Below are positions 8,993-17,644 of a DNA stretch of 64,000 bases, one piece after another; position 1 is the stretch's first letter, and each line of letters starts with the position of its first letter. The stretch covers positions 5,022,001 through 5,086,000 of the forward strand of contig NZ_CP157484.1 of assembly GCF_045348435.1 (NCBI RefSeq), in the 5' to 3' direction. The notes beneath the pieces were generated by a model. That model did no database searches, was not told where the DNA came from, and worked only from the letters and a program-made list of their open reading frames with translations. Source of the stretch: Alsobacter sp045348435. Its GTDB lineage: Bacteria > Pseudomonadota > Alphaproteobacteria > Rhizobiales > Beijerinckiaceae. Both the position numbers and the translations under genes were made by a program.

Positions 8993-9103
8993 CCGCCAGA
9001 GGCGCACCGTGCAAGCGGGGCGACGCAATGCTTTTGTCCGCATCTTCCGACTGGAGCCCGATCTGGTCCGGAGCCGGACGACAACCGGGGCCCAAGACCA
9101 TCG

Positions 9104-11734
9104 ATGACGTCCGAGCGATATAACGCCCGCGAAGCCGAGCCCAAGTGGCAGCGTATCTGGGAAGAGCGGGAGCTGTTCCGGACCCGTAACGACGACCCGC
9201 GGCCCCACTACTATGTCCTCGAGATGTTCCCCTATCCGTCGGGCCGGATCCATATGGGTCACGTCCGCAACTACGCGATGGGCGACGTGGTCGCCCGCTA
9301 CAAGCGTGCGCGGGGCTTCAACGTCCTGCATCCGATGGGATGGGACGCCTTCGGCATGCCGGCCGAGAACGCCGCGATGGCCAACAAGGTCCATCCGGCG
9401 ACCTGGACCTACGCCAACATCGCGGCGATGCGCTCGCAGCTGAAGTCCATGGGCCTGTCGCTCGACTGGCATCGCGAGATCGCCACCTGCGACCCCAGCT
9501 ACTACAAGCACCAGCAGCGCATGTTCCTGGATTTCCTGGCGGCCGGCCTCGTAGACCGGAAGACCGCCAAGGTGAACTGGGACCCGGTGGACCACACCGT
9601 CCTGGCGAACGAGCAGGTCATCGACGGCCGCGGCTGGCGCTCGGGCGCTCTGGTCGAGCAGCGCGAACTCACTCAGTGGTTCTTCCGCATCACCCAGTTC
9701 GCGCAGGAGCTTCACGACGCCCTGGAGGGCCTGGACCGCTGGCCCGAGAAGGTCCGCCTGATGCAGCGGAACTGGATCGGCCGCTCCGAGGGCCTGATGG
9801 TGCGTTTCGGGCTCGATTCGACCACCGCGCCGGCGGGACACGCCGAGGTCGAGGTTTATACGACCCGGCCTGACACGCTGTTTGGCGCGAAGTTCCTCGC
9901 CGTCGCCCCCGATCACCCCTTGGCGCGCGCCTGCGCCGAGGGCTCGCCCGACCTGGCCGCGTTCATCGAGGATTGCAAGCGCACCGGCACGGCCCAGGAA
10001 GCGATCGACAAGGCCGAGAAGAAGGGCTTCGACACCGGTGTAAGGGCGCGCCATCCCTTCGATCCGTCCTGGGAGCTGCCGGTCTACGTCGCCAACTTCA
10101 TCCTGATGGAATACGGCACGGGCGCGATCTTCGGCTGCCCCGCGCATGACCAGCGCGACCTGGACTTCGTCAACCGCTACGGGCTGGGGGCCACCCCGGT
10201 CGTCTGCCCTCCCGACGTCGATCCGGCGTCCTTCGTGATCACCGACGTCGCCTATGACGGCGACGGGCGGATGATCAACTCCAGGTTCCTCGACGGCATG
10301 AGCACGGCCGAGGCCCGCGAGGAGGTCGCCCGCAGGCTGGAGCGCGCCACCCTGGGTGACCGGCCCGTCGCGTCCCGAAAAGTCAATTTCAGACTTCGCG
10401 ACTGGGGCGTCTCCCGCCAGCGCTACTGGGGCTGCCCGATCCCGGTCATTCACTGCGAGGATTGCGGCGTCGTGCCGGTTCCGATTGCGGACCTGCCGGT
10501 CAAGCTGCCGGACGACGTCTCCTTCGACGAGCCGGGCAACCCGCTGGACCGCCACCCGACCTGGAGACACGTCGACTGCCCGCAATGCGGCAAGCCGGCC
10601 AGGCGCGAGACGGACACGATGGACACCTTCGTGGACTCGTCCTGGTACTATTCGAGGTTCACGGATCCCTGGCTCGACCAGGCTCCGACGGATCGCGCCG
10701 TGGTCGACCGCTGGCTGCCGGTGGACCAGTATATCGGCGGGATCGAGCACGCGATCCTGCATCTGCTCTACTCGCGGTTCTTCACCCGCGCCATGAAGCA
10801 GACCGGCCATGTGGGGCACGAGGAGCCCTTCGCCGGCCTGTTCACGCAGGGCATGGTCGTGCACGAGACCTACCGGACGCAGGACGGCGCCTGGGCGAGC
10901 CCCGCCGAGATCCGGATCGAGGCCGAGGGCGCCGGCCGCCGCGCGACGCTCCTGTCGAACGGCGAACCGGTCGAGATCGGCTCCATCGAGAAGATGTCGA
11001 AGTCGAAGCGCAACACGGTCGACCCCGACGACATCATCGGGACCTATGGGGCCGACACGGCGCGCTGGTTCATGTTGTCGGACTCGCCTCCCGAGCGCGA
11101 CGTGATCTGGACCGAGGAGGGCGTCCAGGGCGCCGCCCGTTTCGTCCAGCGGCTTTGGCGCCTCACGGGCGAGATCGCCCGCATGGCCGCTCCTCTCGAC
11201 GCTCCCATGCCGACGGCTTTCTCGGACGAGGCAATGGCGATCCGCAAGGCGGCTCACCGGGCGCTGATCAGCACCGAGGAGGATGTGGAACGGCTCCGAT
11301 TCAATCGGTGCGTCGCGCACGCCTATGAGCTCGCCAACGCGCTCTCGTCCGCCATCGGGGCGGTCGACAGCGCCGAGCGGCCGGCCGACCTGGCCTGGGC
11401 CTTCCGCGAGGCGGGCCAGTTCCTGATCCAGATCGTCGCCCCGATGATGCCGCATCTGGCCGAAGAATGCTGGGCCGCTCTGGGCCACAGCCGGATGGTC
11501 GCCGACCAGCCCTGGCCGACGGCGGACCGCGACCTGGTCGTGGAGGACGAGATCACTCTCCCGGTCCAGATCAACGGCAAGAAGCGCGCCGACGTCACGG
11601 TGCCCCGCACGGCGACGCCGGCGGAGGTCGAAGGCGCGGTGTTGCGCCTCGACGCCGTGCTGCGCGCCCTGGAAGGGCGGCCGGTTCGCAAGGTCGTGGT
11701 TGTTCCCCAGAGGATCGTCAATGTCGTCGCCTGA
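9104..11734 (+). CDS. leuS: Leucyl-tRNA synthetase
   Basis: Charges tRNA-Leu. The 876-residue protein shows the class I signatures: the HIGH box as GRIHMGHVRNY near residue 47, the large CP1 editing insertion in the first half (TTRPDTLFGAKFLAVAPDHP), the zinc-like Cys motif IHCEDCGVVPV, and the KMSKS loop as EKMSKSKRNTV near residue 632. The C-terminal anticodon-binding helices and the small terminal domain (ending VVPQRIVNVVA) are complete. Its last 14 bases overlap lptE, making leuS-lptE-holA a probable operon. Confidence 0.97.
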   Translation: MTSERYNAREAEPKWQRIWEERELFRTRNDDPRPHYYVLEMFPYPSGRIHMGHVRNYAMGDVVARYKRARGFNVLHPMGWDAFGMPAENAAMANKVHPATWTYANIAAMRSQLKSMGLSLDWHREIATCDPSYYKHQQRMFLDFLAAGLVDRKTAKVNWDPVDHTVLANEQVIDGRGWRSGALVEQRELTQWFFRITQFAQELHDALEGLDRWPEKVRLMQRNWIGRSEGLMVRFGLDSTTAPAGHAEVEVYTTRPDTLFGAKFLAVAPDHPLARACAEGSPDLAAFIEDCKRTGTAQEAIDKAEKKGFDTGVRARHPFDPSWELPVYVANFILMEYGTGAIFGCPAHDQRDLDFVNRYGLGATPVVCPPDVDPASFVITDVAYDGDGRMINSRFLDGMSTAEAREEVARRLERATLGDRPVASRKVNFRLRDWGVSRQRYWGCPIPVIHCEDCGVVPVPIADLPVKLPDDVSFDEPGNPLDRHPTWRHVDCPQCGKPARRETDTMDTFVDSSWYYSRFTDPWLDQAPTDRAVVDRWLPVDQYIGGIEHAILHLLYSRFFTRAMKQTGHVGHEEPFAGLFTQGMVVHETYRTQDGAWASPAEIRIEAEGAGRRATLLSNGEPVEIGSIEKMSKSKRNTVDPDDIIGTYGADTARWFMLSDSPPERDVIWTEEGVQGAARFVQRLWRLTGEIARMAAPLDAPMPTAFSDEAMAIRKAAHRALISTEEDVERLRFNRCVAHAYELANALSSAIGAVDSAERPADLAWAFREAGQFLIQIVAPMMPHLAEECWAALGHSRMVADQPWPTADRDLVVEDEITLPVQINGKKRADVTVPRTATPAEVEGAVLRLDAVLRALEGRPVRKVVVVPQRIVNVVA

Positions 11735-12251
11735 TCGCCTCCTGCGCGCCTGCCGCTCGGTCCTCGTCCTAGGCGCGCTGGCGCTGCCGCTCGGCGGCTG
11801 CCTGCGGCCGCTCTACGGCGAGGCCAAGATCGGCGGCGGATTGGTCGACGCCGGCCTGAAATCCATCGTCGTCGATCAGGTCCAGGACCGGCTCGGCCAC
11901 TATCTCGTTGAGGAGCTCGGCTTCGAGCTGAACGGCTCCGGCGAGCAGGTCCCGCACCGCTACCGGCTGACCATGAACGTCCGCGAGAACGTCCAGGCCG
12001 CGATCGTCAACACGGCCACGGGCCGGGCCGACTCCGCCACCATCATGGCGACGGTCGATTTCGCGCTGGTCGAGATCAATGGCGGCCGCGAGATCATGCG
12101 CGCCAAGGCCTTCGCGTCCGCCTCCTACGATCGTTCGCCGCAGCGCTTCGCGGCGGTCCGGGCGGCCCGCGACGCTGAGATCCGCATCGCCAAGACCCTT
12201 GCGGACCAGCTCCGCACCCGCATCGCCGCGAAGCTCGCGACCGGAACCTGA
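11721..12251 (+). CDS. lptE: LPS-assembly lipoprotein LptE
   Basis: Outer-membrane lipoprotein that plugs the LptD barrel and delivers lipopolysaccharide to the surface. The 176-residue product has a short signal peptide and lipobox LGGC with lipidated Cys27, then the CGFRPLYG-like start CLRPLYG characteristic of LptE. ATG at 11721 is chosen because AGAGGA precedes it and it puts the lipobox at the normal distance. The gene overlaps leuS by 14 bases and ends two bases before holA, an arrangement conserved in alphaproteobacteria. Confidence 0.9.
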   Translation: MSSPDRLLRACRSVLVLGALALPLGGCLRPLYGEAKIGGGLVDAGLKSIVVDQVQDRLGHYLVEELGFELNGSGEQVPHRYRLTMNVRENVQAAIVNTATGRADSATIMATVDFALVEINGGREIMRAKAFASASYDRSPQRFAAVRAARDAEIRIAKTLADQLRTRIAAKLATGT

Positions 12252-12252
12252 C

Positions 12253-13275
12253 ATGGCGTCGCGCAAGGGCGGAGCCGAAGTCGACGCCTTCGTGCGCCGT
12301 CCCGATCCGGCCTATGCGGTGATCCTGGTCTATGGCCCCAATGCGGGCCTGGTTCACGAGCGCGCCCGCGCGCTGGCCAGGGGCTATGTCGAAAACCCGG
12401 ACGACGCCTTCCAGCTGGTCCGCTTCGACGGGGATGATATCAGCAGCGACCCGTCGCGCATCGCCGACGAGGCCAACACCATCGGCCTGTTCGGCGGCCG
12501 AAGGTCCATCTGGGTCAGGGCGGGGTCGCGCAACCTTGCGCCGGCGCTGGCGCCCCTGATCGCCCATCCACCCACGGATGCGAGGATCGTCGTCGAGGCC
12601 GGGGACCTTCAGGGCCGCAATCCAGTTCGTGCTCTCGTCGAGGGCGCCCGCACTGCGATGGCGCTGGCCTGCTACGCCGATGAGGGCAGGGATTTGCCGG
12701 CCGTCATCGACATGCTGCTGAACGAGTTCGGCCTCAGCGCGGATCGCGACGCCAAGCAGCTTCTGCGTGAGATGCTCGCGCCCGACCGGCTGCTGATCCG
12801 CCGGGAGCTGGAGAAGCTGGCCGCTTATTCGCACGGATCCAAGATCGTCACCGCGGCCGACGTGGAGGCTGTCCTGGCGGATATCGGCGGGTCAGTCCTG
12901 GACAGCGTTGTGGACGCCGTCTTCTCGGGCGAGCCGGACACGATGGACCGGGCCCTGACGCGGCTGTTCCAGGAGGGCGACGACGCCAGCGTGGTGATCG
13001 GGGCGGCCTTGCGGCATGCGATGACGCTGCACAAGACGCGCGTGGCGATCGACCTTGGCGCCTCTCCCGACCGGGCCGCCGACGCGGCGCGCATCTTCTT
13101 CAAGCGCAAGGACGCCTTCAACCGCCAGCTCGCGAAATGGCGAGCGGGAACGCTGGAGAGCGTGATCGCGACGCTTCGAGACGCTCAGGCGCAGGCGCGG
13201 CGAAACGGCGGCCTCGGCGAGGTGCTGGCCTCACGCGCCTTCCTGACGATCGCGACGCGCGCCGCGAGAGCCTGA
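12253..13275 (+). CDS. holA: DNA polymerase III subunit delta
   Basis: Clamp-loader subunit that opens the beta clamp. The 340-residue protein has the AAA-like N-terminal domain (AVILVYGPNAGLVHERA), a middle domain with DAKQLLREML and LIRRELEKLAAY, and the C-terminal collar domain (FNRQLAKWRAGTLESVI). As in other delta subunits there is no working Walker A motif. Start ATG at 12253 follows lptE by one base, pointing to translational coupling. It converges with parB, nine bases separating the stops. Confidence 0.93.
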   Translation: MASRKGGAEVDAFVRRPDPAYAVILVYGPNAGLVHERARALARGYVENPDDAFQLVRFDGDDISSDPSRIADEANTIGLFGGRRSIWVRAGSRNLAPALAPLIAHPPTDARIVVEAGDLQGRNPVRALVEGARTAMALACYADEGRDLPAVIDMLLNEFGLSADRDAKQLLREMLAPDRLLIRRELEKLAAYSHGSKIVTAADVEAVLADIGGSVLDSVVDAVFSGEPDTMDRALTRLFQEGDDASVVIGAALRHAMTLHKTRVAIDLGASPDRAADAARIFFKRKDAFNRQLAKWRAGTLESVIATLRDAQAQARRNGGLGEVLASRAFLTIATRAARA

Positions 13276-13284
13276 CCCCAGCCC

Positions 13285-14160
13285 TCAGTGGCGCAGGCGA
13301 CGGCAAAGCGCGTCGAGCTGGTCCAGCGTCTTGTATTTGATCCTCACGTCTCCGCCCCGGGCGCCGTGCTGGATCGTGACCACCATGCCGAGCACATCTT
13401 CGAGGGCCTTCTCCAACGCGCGGGTGTCGGGGTCCTTTTCGGACCGGGCGCGCTTGCCCTTGGTCTCGTCCGGCTCAGCGTGGGCCTCCTGCGACATCTT
13501 CTCGACATCGCGAACGTTGAGGCCCTTCTCAACGATACGTTTCGCGGCCGCCTCGGGGTCCGGCATTGTGAGCAGTGCGCGCGCGTGGCCGGCCGTCAGC
13601 TCGCCCTTGGACACCATCGCCTTGACGGGTTCCGGCAGCTTCAGGAGCCGGAGGGTGTTGGCGACATGGCTGCGGCTTTTACCGATGATGCGGGCGAGGT
13701 CCTGCTGGGAGTAGTCGAACTCCGCGACGAGCTGGTCGTAGCCCAGCGCCTCCTCGAGCACGTTAAGGTCCGCGCGCTGGACGTTTTCGACGATGGCGAG
13801 CTCCAGCGCTTCGCGATCGGTCGCCTCGACCAGCAGGATCGGCACGTCGTGCAGGCCCGCCCGCTGCGAGGCGCGCCAGCGCCGCTCGCCGGCGATGATC
13901 TCGTAGACATCGACGAGGCCCGGCAGGGTGCGGACCAGGATCGGCTGGATGACGCCCTTCTCGCGGATCGACGCCGCGAGGTCGTCGAGGTCGGCCTCGT
14001 CGAACTGTTTGCGGGGGTTGCGGGGGTTTGGCCTCAGGAACTCGACTGGCACACGGCGCTGACCGCGCGCGCGGTCGACCGCCGCGACCTCGTCTCCGAC
14101 GTCGCCGATCAGGGCGGCCAAGCCGCGACCCAGGCGCGAACGCGCTTCCTCAGCCATCAT
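13285..14160 (-). CDS. parB: Chromosome partitioning protein ParB
   Basis: CTP-dependent DNA clamp that loads at parS and organises the origin region. In the 291-residue protein the N-terminal GLGRGLAALIG-like ParA-activating motif appears as SRLGRGLAALIGD. It is followed by the CTP-binding boxes NPRNPRKQFDEADL and AGERRWRASQRAGL, the helix-turn-helix (DLARIIGKSRSHVANTLRLL) and the C-terminal dimerisation domain. It is the last gene of the leftward run from the origin; parS-like sites occur at 15641, 17631 and 30858. Confidence 0.96.
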   Translation of the reverse strand: MMAEEARSRLGRGLAALIGDVGDEVAAVDRARGQRRVPVEFLRPNPRNPRKQFDEADLDDLAASIREKGVIQPILVRTLPGLVDVYEIIAGERRWRASQRAGLHDVPILLVEATDREALELAIVENVQRADLNVLEEALGYDQLVAEFDYSQQDLARIIGKSRSHVANTLRLLKLPEPVKAMVSKGELTAGHARALLTMPDPEAAAKRIVEKGLNVRDVEKMSQEAHAEPDETKGKRARSEKDPDTRALEKALEDVLGMVVTIQHGARGGDVRIKYKTLDQLDALCRRLRH

Positions 14161-14191
14161 GCGGCTCCCATAAGTTCATGACCGAAACGAG

Positions 14192-15034
14192 TCAGGCGGC
14201 CTGAAGCGCCCGTTCCCGTTGGATGATTTCCGACGCGAGCTTCAGATAAGCCTGCGACCCCGTGCATTTCAGGTCGTACAGCAGCACAGGCTTCCCGTAG
14301 GACGGCGCCTCGGAAACCCGGACGTTGCGCGGGATGACCGTGTCATAGACCTTGTCGCCCATGAACTGCCTGACGTCCTGAACGACCTGGTTCGACAGAT
14401 TGTTTCGGGGATCAAACATCGTCAGCACGACGCCGTGGATCGAGAGGCTTGGATTCAGCGCCGCCCGGACCTGCTCGACGGTCTTGAGTAGCTGGCTCAG
14501 TCCCTCGAGCGCGAAGAACTCGCATTGAAGGGGCACCAGCACCGCGCCAGCCGCCACCATGGCGTTGATGGTGAGCAGGTTCAATGACGGCGGGCAATCC
14601 ACCAGCACATAGGTGAAGCCCTCTTCGCCATCGGCCAGCTGTTGAGCGTGAAGCGCCGCGACGGCGCCGCGAAGGCGGTGCGCCCGGTCCTTCTCGCCGG
14701 AGATCTCCAGCTCCACGCCGAGAAGGTCCAGGGTGGACGGCGCCACGCAGAGCCGCGGCACGGCCGTTTCGAGCACGGCCTGGCGCAGCGTCGCCTCGCC
14801 GACGAGGACATTATAGGTCGACAGCCGACGGCTCTTGCGGTCGATGCCGAGACCCGTGGAAGCGTTGCCCTGCGGATCGAGATCGACGATCAGCACCCGC
14901 TCGCCAATGGCTGCCAGGGCCGTGCCGAGATTGATGGCCGTCGTCGTTTTGCCCACGCCGCCTTTTTGATTGGCGAGCGCCAGGACTCTGGGGCGAGCGC
15001 CCGAGCGGCTAAGCCGGATAGTGTCGGTCGTCAT
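14192..15034 (-). CDS. parA: Chromosome partitioning ATPase ParA
   Basis: Walker-type ATPase that moves ParB-parS complexes toward the cell pole. The deviant Walker A is ANQKGGVGKTTTAINLG with the signature lysine, the A' box is VDLDPQGNAS, and Walker B is YVLVDCPPSLNLL. Its 280 residues match chromosomal Soj/ParA, not the longer plasmid RepA/ParA types. It sits 31 bases upstream of parB and 14 bases downstream of rsmG, in one probable operon. Confidence 0.96.
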   Translation of the reverse strand: MTTDTIRLSRSGARPRVLALANQKGGVGKTTTAINLGTALAAIGERVLIVDLDPQGNASTGLGIDRKSRRLSTYNVLVGEATLRQAVLETAVPRLCVAPSTLDLLGVELEISGEKDRAHRLRGAVAALHAQQLADGEEGFTYVLVDCPPSLNLLTINAMVAAGAVLVPLQCEFFALEGLSQLLKTVEQVRAALNPSLSIHGVVLTMFDPRNNLSNQVVQDVRQFMGDKVYDTVIPRNVRVSEAPSYGKPVLLYDLKCTGSQAYLKLASEIIQRERALQAA

Positions 15035-15048
15035 GATCCGCCTAATCT

Positions 15049-15690
15049 TCAGGACGCAGTCAGCGACTTCCGGCGAACCTCCCGAACAAGCACGATTCTG
15101 GCCTTCGAATCTGTGCGGCTCGCCACTGTCGACGCGTCGAATGTCCAGTATTTAGCGGCCTCGGTCAATTCATCCGCTACATCTTGACCCTTGGGGAACA
15201 CCCCCGTGACAGGCCCTTTCAACAGCTCATTCGTCAATTCGAACAATCCGGTCAGGCTTGCAAGCGCCCGAGCGGTCACAACATCGACCTTTCCGACCAT
15301 CTCGGGAAGGACGGACTCGATACGCGCGTTCGACACTGACGCCTGCAGTCCGAGCGTCCTGATCATCTCCCGCAGGAACGCGCATTTCCGGCCGTTGCTC
15401 TCGACCATGCTGACATGGGAGCCTGCCACGCCCTTCCGCAGAATAGCGAACACGAGACCGGGAAAGCCCGCGCCCGATCCGAGATCCACAACGCGGCTCT
15501 CGGGCGGGATATGTTCAGTTAGCTGCGCAGAATCGAGAATGTGCCGCGTCCAGACTTCGTCGAGCGTTCGGGGCCCGACAAGGTTCTTCGCGGTCTGCCA
15601 TCTGATGAGGGACGCGACCAGGCCGTCGAGCAGAGCCTCGGTTTCACGTGAAACACGGAGTTCGGCCAGCACCGCCGCACGGTCAAGCAT
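15049..15690 (-). CDS. rsmG: 16S rRNA (guanine527-N7) methyltransferase RsmG
   Basis: Methylates G527 of 16S rRNA using SAM; formerly GidB. The SAM loop is VVDLGSGAGFPGL and the family motif VVTARALASL follows. I place the start at ATG 15690 (213 residues), which overlaps mnmG by only eight bases; ATG 15732 would add 14 residues and a 50-base overlap. A parS-like site is embedded in codons near the N-terminus and encodes VSRET, so the protein and the centromere share sequence. Confidence 0.92.
   Translation of the reverse strand: MLDRAAVLAELRVSRETEALLDGLVASLIRWQTAKNLVGPRTLDEVWTRHILDSAQLTEHIPPESRVVDLGSGAGFPGLVFAILRKGVAGSHVSMVESNGRKCAFLREMIRTLGLQASVSNARIESVLPEMVGKVDVVTARALASLTGLFELTNELLKGPVTGVFPKGQDVADELTEAAKYWTFDASTVASRTDSKARIVLVREVRRKSLTAS
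15641..15654. promoter_or_regulatory. parS: parS site inside rsmG
   Basis: Perfect 14-bp palindrome GTTTCACGTGAAAC. The 16-mer at 15640-15655 matches the general parS consensus TGTTTCACGTGAAACA at 15 positions. It lies about 6.5 kb left of the putative origin and next to parA-parB. Confidence 0.88.
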
Positions 15691-17566
15691 ATCGCGTCGT
15701 TTCTGCTGCGAATCGACCGGACCGGCGGGCATGAGCGGCGACGATCGCCAGCGCCGCCGGCGTCATTCCTTCCAACCGGCCGGCCTGACCGAGGCTGGCG
15801 GGCCGGACCGTCTGGAGACGCATCTTCAACTCGGACGAGAGGCCCGGGAGCCCCTCATAAGTGAGGTCGGCGGGCAAAGCCATCGCCTCCTCCCGCCGGA
15901 AGCTTGCGATGTCTTTGTCCTGGCGGTCGAGATAAACCGAGTAGGTCGCATCGACGGCGAGCCGCTCTGCGACAGGACCAGCGATCGTGTGAAGCTCCGG
16001 CCAGATGGCGCAAAGCCGTTCGAAGGAGATGTCCGGGTAGGAGAGCAGCTCGTAGGCCGATCGGGTTGATCCGTCCTGGTTCAGCCGCAGACCCATGCGG
16101 GCGCCCTGCGCCGACGTCACGGTCAACCCATCGAGCAAGGCCCTGCCCCGCTGGAGGTCTGCCTGCTTGGCCGCAAAACGTCGGCGACGTTCGGGACCGA
16201 CCAATCCAGCCTCGACGCCCAGCGCATGCAGCCGATCCTCCGCGTTGTCGCACCGCAGCGAGAGACGGTACTCCGCTCTCGACGTGAACATGCGGTAGGG
16301 TTCGCTGACCCCCTTGGTCACGAGGTCGTCGATGAGGACGCCCATATAGGCCTGCGTACGGTCAATGACGACGCCGTCCTGCCCCCCGGCTCGCCGCGCG
16401 GCGTTCAGTCCCGCCACGACGCCCTGCGCGGCCGCTTCCTCGTACCCCGTCGTCCCGTTGATCTGCCCGGCCAAATACAGCCCTGAGGCAGCCTTGACCT
16501 CGAGCGTCGGCCAAAGCGCCGTCGGATCGACATAGTCATACTCGATCGCATAACCGGGCCTGAGGATCCTGGCCTTCTCCAGGCCGGAGATGGTGGCGAT
16601 CAGCGCCGCCTGGACGTCTTCGGGAAGCGACGTCGAAATTCCGTTAGGGTAGACGGTGTCATCATCCAGACCCTCCGGTTCCAGGAAGATCTGGTGCATC
16701 GTTCTGTCGGCGAATCGAACGACTTTGTCCTCAATGGACGGACAGTAGCGCGGACCTCTTCCTTGGATCGCGCCAGTGAAAACGGGCGCCCGGTCCAGGT
16801 TGGACCGGATCACCTCGTGGGTGCGGTCATTGGTGTAGGTGATCCCGCACCGCACCTGCTCCCGGGTGATGGCCGATGTCAGGGACGAAAAGGGCTCGGG
16901 CGGGTTGTCGCCGTCCTGATGCTCCAGGCCGGACCAGTCGATCGTGCGGCCGTCCAGTCGGGCGGGGGTGCCGGTCTTGAGCCGCCCGAGCGGAAGGTTC
17001 AGCGCCTGGAGGGAGCGGCTAAGCTGGATCGACGGCTGCTCCCCCATCCGCCCGGCCGGACGAGTCGTGGCGCCAATGTGGATGAGGCCGTTCAGGAACG
17101 TCCCGGTGGTGAGCACCACCGCGCCGCATGTGACGACGCGCCCGTCCGCCAGGGTCAGTCCCCGCAGCGCCTGGTTCGTGAAGTGAAGGCTGCTCGCCTC
17201 GCCCTCGATGACGTCGAGACCATGAGTCTGCCGCACCATGTCCTGGACGGCGTTGCGGTAGAGTTTGCGGTCAGCCTGGGCCCGAGGTCCCCGAACAGCC
17301 GGGCCTTTTCGGCGGTTCAAGACACGGAACTGGATCCCTCCGGCGTCTGCGGCCCGCGCCATGACGCCGTCGAGAGCGTCGATCTCTCGGACGAGGTGGC
17401 CCTTCCCGAGACCGCCGATCGCCGGATTGCACGACATTTCGCCGACCGTGGCGAAGCGATGCGTCACCAGCGCCGTCTTGGCGCCGGTCCGCGCCGCGGC
17501 GGTTGCCGCTTCGACGCCGGCGTGGCCGCCACCGACCACGACCACATCAAAGGAAAGAGCATTCAT
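15683..17566 (-). CDS. mnmG: tRNA uridine-5-carboxymethylaminomethyl modification protein MnmG
   Basis: FAD- and NADH-dependent partner of MnmE in wobble uridine modification (GidA). The FAD dinucleotide fold is VVVVGGGHAGVEAA at the N-terminus, followed by MSCNPAIGGLGKGHLVREID and the family motif GTFLNGLIHIG. The C-terminal MnmE-binding helices (LTYEGLPGLSSELKMRLQ) are complete. ATG 17566 gives 627 residues, the usual size; the open frame upstream is not part of the gene. A parS-like site lies in the 77-bp gap to mnmE. Confidence 0.96.
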   Translation of the reverse strand: MNALSFDVVVVGGGHAGVEAATAAARTGAKTALVTHRFATVGEMSCNPAIGGLGKGHLVREIDALDGVMARAADAGGIQFRVLNRRKGPAVRGPRAQADRKLYRNAVQDMVRQTHGLDVIEGEASSLHFTNQALRGLTLADGRVVTCGAVVLTTGTFLNGLIHIGATTRPAGRMGEQPSIQLSRSLQALNLPLGRLKTGTPARLDGRTIDWSGLEHQDGDNPPEPFSSLTSAITREQVRCGITYTNDRTHEVIRSNLDRAPVFTGAIQGRGPRYCPSIEDKVVRFADRTMHQIFLEPEGLDDDTVYPNGISTSLPEDVQAALIATISGLEKARILRPGYAIEYDYVDPTALWPTLEVKAASGLYLAGQINGTTGYEEAAAQGVVAGLNAARRAGGQDGVVIDRTQAYMGVLIDDLVTKGVSEPYRMFTSRAEYRLSLRCDNAEDRLHALGVEAGLVGPERRRRFAAKQADLQRGRALLDGLTVTSAQGARMGLRLNQDGSTRSAYELLSYPDISFERLCAIWPELHTIAGPVAERLAVDATYSVYLDRQDKDIASFRREEAMALPADLTYEGLPGLSSELKMRLQTVRPASLGQAGRLEGMTPAALAIVAAHARRSGRFAAETTRYA

Positions 17567-17630
17567 GGCCGCCTCATACCGAATTCCGGCTCTATGCGCC
17601 AGCGGGAGCTTGGTTCGGAGTCGAATCGAT

Positions 17631-17644
17631 GTTTCACGTGAAAC
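17631..17644. promoter_or_regulatory. parS: parS site between mnmE and mnmG
   Basis: Perfect palindrome GTTTCACGTGAAAC; the 16-mer at 17630-17645 matches the parS consensus at 15 of 16. It touches the mnmE stop codon (17644-17646) and lies about 2 kb from the site in rsmG. Confidence 0.9.

Noticed and set aside
9029..9123. A 31-codon leader peptide overlapping the leuS start
   Set aside because: Only two leucine codons, no attenuator with a T run, and it reads into leuS. A short GTCCGG-AG-CCGGAC hairpin is present but too weak to support attenuation.
8891..11488. An 865-codon open frame antisense to leuS
   Set aside because: High GC content keeps antisense frames open. leuS on the other strand has all family motifs, and the antisense product has no recognisable fold.
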